This document shows, one piece after another, positions 21,437 through 24,171 of a DNA stretch of 24,171 bases. Location: contig JAQUGA010000015.1 of assembly GCA_028684405.1 (NCBI GenBank), forward strand, positions 1 through 24,171. Direction: 5' to 3'. The position numbers and the translations under genes were made by a program. Each line of letters opens with the position of its first letter. Positions within the stretch are counted from its first letter, which is position 1. Origin of the DNA: Bacteroidales bacterium (lineage in GTDB: Bacteria; Bacteroidota; Bacteroidia; Bacteroidales; WCHB1-69). Under the pieces are notes generated by a model. The model saw only the letters and a program-made list of their open reading frames with translations, did not search any database and was not told the DNA's origin.

Positions 21437-24171
21437 CTATTTGATTATTATCTTTTTCGTTTCAATTACCCTTGAATTAGAAATCACTTTTACCAGATAC
21501 AGCCCAGAATTATATTTTGAAGAAATATCTATTGTATTGGCGCCTTTTTCTATGGAATGATTCTTCACATAACAAAGCTGTCCCAAATAATTTACAATTT
21601 GAATTTCAACATCCATTTTTTCATCCGTAACAATGGAGCAATACAATTCATCTTGTGCAGGATTAGGATATATAATTACCTGTATGGGTAAACTAGAATT
21701 ACAATTTATGGCTATCGGATTGAAATATTCGAATTGTCCATCAAAATCAGTTTGTTTCAAACGGTAATATGTTTTATCATTATGTCCCTGAATTGTATAG
21801 CTATATTTTATATTCTGTGTAGAATTTCCTGCGGCTGCTATTTTTGCCACAGGCATATAATCTCTGGCATTTGCCGAAGCCATAATCTCAAAATAATCTG
21901 AATTAATTTCACTGGCGGTTTCCCAAGTAAATTCTTTGTCGTTGCCATTGCATATTGCATTAAAATAAAGAAGATCGACGGGAGTGACAATGTTTTTCTT
22001 CGCTTTTACGGTCCAGCTATTTAATTCTGGCAATGTGCCTTTTGCTCCAGTTTTTGAAAATGTAGCTTTAAGACGTATCCGTTCTGCGCTAACTAAGTCT
22101 GTGATGTCTTTGCTGTTATCACCCATTGTTGGTGATGAAAAGTTCGTAAAGTTAGCAATTGGATTCCAATCACTACCATTTTCTTTTTCTATTGAAAACT
22201 TAATACCACCAGAATTTAAAGTTTGATTCCACGAAAACTCGTACCAAGAATCTTCTTCATAAAAAGATGATAAATTAATGGGGGTGGAGGTTAGAGTGCC
22301 TGTTTCAATTTCAGGAACTCCTGCTCTTACATTGTCAACCATAAAACTAACCAACGCTCCACCAAGATCTCCCTCAGTAAAACCTGTCCATACAAACTTT
22401 ACAAGTTGGTTTGTAATACGATCGGCAGGATTTATATTGGCAGTTTTATTTAATGTTTCATTTGAACATGAACTTGAGCCGCTTACGCAATGATTTATGG
22501 TAGCATAGACAGTTCCTGTGGTATTAGAAGATGTCCCTCCAATTATTAGTCTTAATGTTCCACCATTAGAAAGACTTGAAAACATATTGGGCCCATAATG
22601 CGATTGCGCGTCAAAAATAATTTGTTCCACATTTGTTAAATCTACTACTTGCGATATGATGGCTACATCGCTACTCATTGCGTAGCCTCCGTACATGTAC
22701 ATCCTTGCAGCTCTCGTTCCTTGACTTTTCCAGTTGGCGCCATCTGATGTGTCAATTTCCATTACAGAACCATCAGTTTTATAAGCAGTCCAACCACTTG
22801 ATGTTTCAAAACTAGGATTAGAAAACGGATTTGCCGGCGCACCACTTGATGCTGGCAACGTTACTAAATCAGGGCTTTCTTTGGCAATCACATCATTTAA
22901 GATACCTGTTTCAAATTGTGGCGCCATTGTTTGATGCCATTCCAGTACTCCACTGGGTTTATAAGTAAAACTAAATGTACCCAAAGACCATTCACTCCAA
23001 CTGCTTCCAATTTTTGCTTGGGCACGAGCATAATAGGTCGTATTATCTACTAAAGTTGGGGTGTTGCATTCAAAATTTGTGGGAGTATTTCCAAAATATG
23101 TTCCGCTGAATGTTCCATCAAATATATTTGCCCCACTAAAGGCAACGTTGGCATTAATCTGAATTCTGTATTCGCTTGCAGAGGAAGAATGACTAATTCT
23201 AAATTTCGGTTTGGAAGTTTGAATACTACTGTTGTTAAATGTAATTTGTTCTGTTCCACCAAAATTGTGGAAAATTGGAGGCTCTGCAGCAGCTGTTGTA
23301 AATTGCCATACATCGCAACCACTTGCTATACTACTTGCATTTCTAGGAATAATTCTCCAATAATAGGTTGTGTTATTCTCTAAATTGGTGACATTATAAG
23401 ACGTGTTTGGGGTGTTGATAACCATTGTAGCGGGTGGATTATCTGTTCCAAAATACACATCATAAGAAGTAGCAAGTTGTTCGGCACTCCATGTTAGAGT
23501 TGTGTTTGGCGATACATTTGTTGCAGAATTTACTGGCGTCACATTTGAAACACAGCTAACTGAAAATATAATTTTAAACGGATTATCTTGATATACTCCT
23601 GTACAACCAGTGCCAAAATATACTTTACATCTGTACCAGATATTTTCGGTTAAATTACTAGGTGTTGTATATGATTGTGTATTTGCACCCGAACCTCCCA
23701 CAGCAGCAACCCACGAAGAACCGTCATTAATGGATTGTTCCCAAGCAAATTGAGCACATGGGTGAGAACCATTTATTGTTAAAGTCGTTTGTGTACTTCC
23801 AGTTGGAGACCATTCAAAAACACCTGCTGCATGTAGAGAAGATTTAATAATTCCTTCGTAAGGACAAGCTTTCATCACAATATCATCTACGACAAATGTG
23901 CTGCTCCCACCGTAACCATTACCGTTTAAGTCATTCCACTTAAATGCTAATTGAAAATTGTTTTGATTGTTTCTAGTGTCTGGAAATGTCAATGTTTGTG
24001 TTCTTATTGTGGAATGTGAATTGTAGTACTGACCATTTGAATATAATCCACCTTGATCATCTGTTAACCAATTATTTCCTCCATTTATTGATGTTGCGAC
24101 AGTTCCGAAATCGTGATTACTCTCCCCTTCACCCTTCCACCTAAAAGTCAACTCAACATCACGTAAACCTG
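21437..24171 (-). CDS. Large T9SS type A surface protein, 5' end beyond the window
   Basis: The reading frame is open to the window edge (GLRDVELTFRWKGEGE), so at least the N terminus and signal peptide are missing; a TTG at 24151 is not the real start. The visible 911 or so residues are secreted modules. A MAM/jelly-roll-like domain comes first (FAWEQSINDG and VVDDIVMKACPYEG nearby). An Ig-like module and a fibronectin III-like module follow (VTPVNSATNVSPNTTLTWS to NLENNTTYYWRIIP), then a second fibronectin-like unit (VDNTTYYARAQAKIGSSWS) and another jelly roll (SSGWTAYKTDGSVME to VSFMVDNVRAG). Next is the usual pre-sorting domain (LLYFNAICNGNDKEFTWETA, YYRLKQTDFDGQF), and last a type A CTD (VIIYPNPAQDELYCSIV to SGLYLVKVI). 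No catalytic motif is visible, so an adhesin or scaffold is likely, but a catalytic domain could lie upstream. Confidence 0.85.
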   Translation of the reverse strand, partial: GLRDVELTFRWKGEGESNHDFGTVATSINGGNNWLTDDQGGLYSNGQYYNSHSTIRTQTLTFPDTRNNQNNFQLAFKWNDLNGNGYGGSSTFVVDDIVMKACPYEGIIKSSLHAAGVFEWSPTGSTQTTLTINGSHPCAQFAWEQSINDGSSWVAAVGGSGANTQSYTTPSNLTENIWYRCKVYFGTGCTGVYQDNPFKIIFSVSCVSNVTPVNSATNVSPNTTLTWSAEQLATSYDVYFGTDNPPATMVINTPNTSYNVTNLENNTTYYWRIIPRNASSIASGCDVWQFTTAAAEPPIFHNFGGTEQITFNNSSIQTSKPKFRISHSSSASEYRIQINANVAFSGANIFDGTFSGTYFGNTPTNFECNTPTLVDNTTYYARAQAKIGSSWSEWSLGTFSFTYKPSGVLEWHQTMAPQFETGILNDVIAKESPDLVTLPASSGAPANPFSNPSFETSSGWTAYKTDGSVMEIDTSDGANWKSQGTRAARMYMYGGYAMSSDVAIISQVVDLTNVEQIIFDAQSHYGPNMFSSLSNGGTLRLIIGGTSSNTTGTVYATINHCVSGSSSCSNETLNKTANINPADRITNQLVKFVWTGFTEGDLGGALVSFMVDNVRAGVPEIETGTLTSTPINLSSFYEEDSWYEFSWNQTLNSGGIKFSIEKENGSDWNPIANFTNFSSPTMGDNSKDITDLVSAERIRLKATFSKTGAKGTLPELNSWTVKAKKNIVTPVDLLYFNAICNGNDKEFTWETASEINSDYFEIMASANARDYMPVAKIAAAGNSTQNIKYSYTIQGHNDKTYYRLKQTDFDGQFEYFNPIAINCNSSLPIQVIIYPNPAQDELYCSIVTDEKMDVEIQIVNYLGQLCYVKNHSIEKGANTIDISSKYNSGLYLVKVISNSRVIETKKIIIK

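Overview
The window looks like a piece of an AT-rich Bacteroidota chromosome, probably Flavobacteriia- or Cytophagia-like. The evidence is the set of type IX secretion (T9SS) features: two large proteins with type A C-terminal sorting domains, one orphan type A domain, a type B (CHU_C) protein beside a PorP/SprF outer-membrane protein, a propeller-type LytS kinase with a LytTR regulator, and candidate -7 boxes of the TAnnTTTG type. No tRNA, rRNA, CRISPR array, intact insertion sequence or prophage was seen.

Layout. From 1 to 4357 (+ strand) there are two SAM-dependent methyltransferase-like genes, then a tight pair encoding a Wzz-like chain-length protein and an O-antigen ligase/polymerase that begins with TTG. 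From 4358 to 4667 lies a cluster of short palindromic repeats and a strikingly GC-rich tract. From 4668 to 19504 every gene is on the - strand: a GNAT acetyltransferase; a 1389-residue secreted GH18/CUB/PKD/Ig-like protein; a DEAD-box RNA helicase broken by three nonsense codons and a 2-nt frameshift; a three-gene secretion/surface block (tail-fibre-like protein, type B CTD protein with a SprB repeat, PorP/SprF); and a LytTR regulator/LytS propeller kinase pair whose genes overlap by 4 nt. From 19606 to 21436 is a repeat-rich region: a perfectly phased 95-bp tandem array, a GxxExxY (PD-(D/E)XK-like) gene, a second array of the same family with 73-bp phasing, an orphan T9SS sorting domain and a smaller related repeat. 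The window ends inside a large T9SS-exported adhesin-like protein.

How it fits together. The left part makes or modifies a surface polysaccharide. The middle part exports surface proteins through the T9SS, with PorP/SprF as the likely dedicated partner of the neighbouring type B protein. The LytS/LytTR pair could respond to an extracytoplasmic signal. The most unusual part is the GxxExxY gene sandwiched between two copies of a composite TGCG-rich repeat, with smaller relatives of the repeat at 5258-5348 and 21338-21436. This resembles a small repeat-plus-nuclease mobile or recombination unit. No function for it can be proved from this sequence alone.
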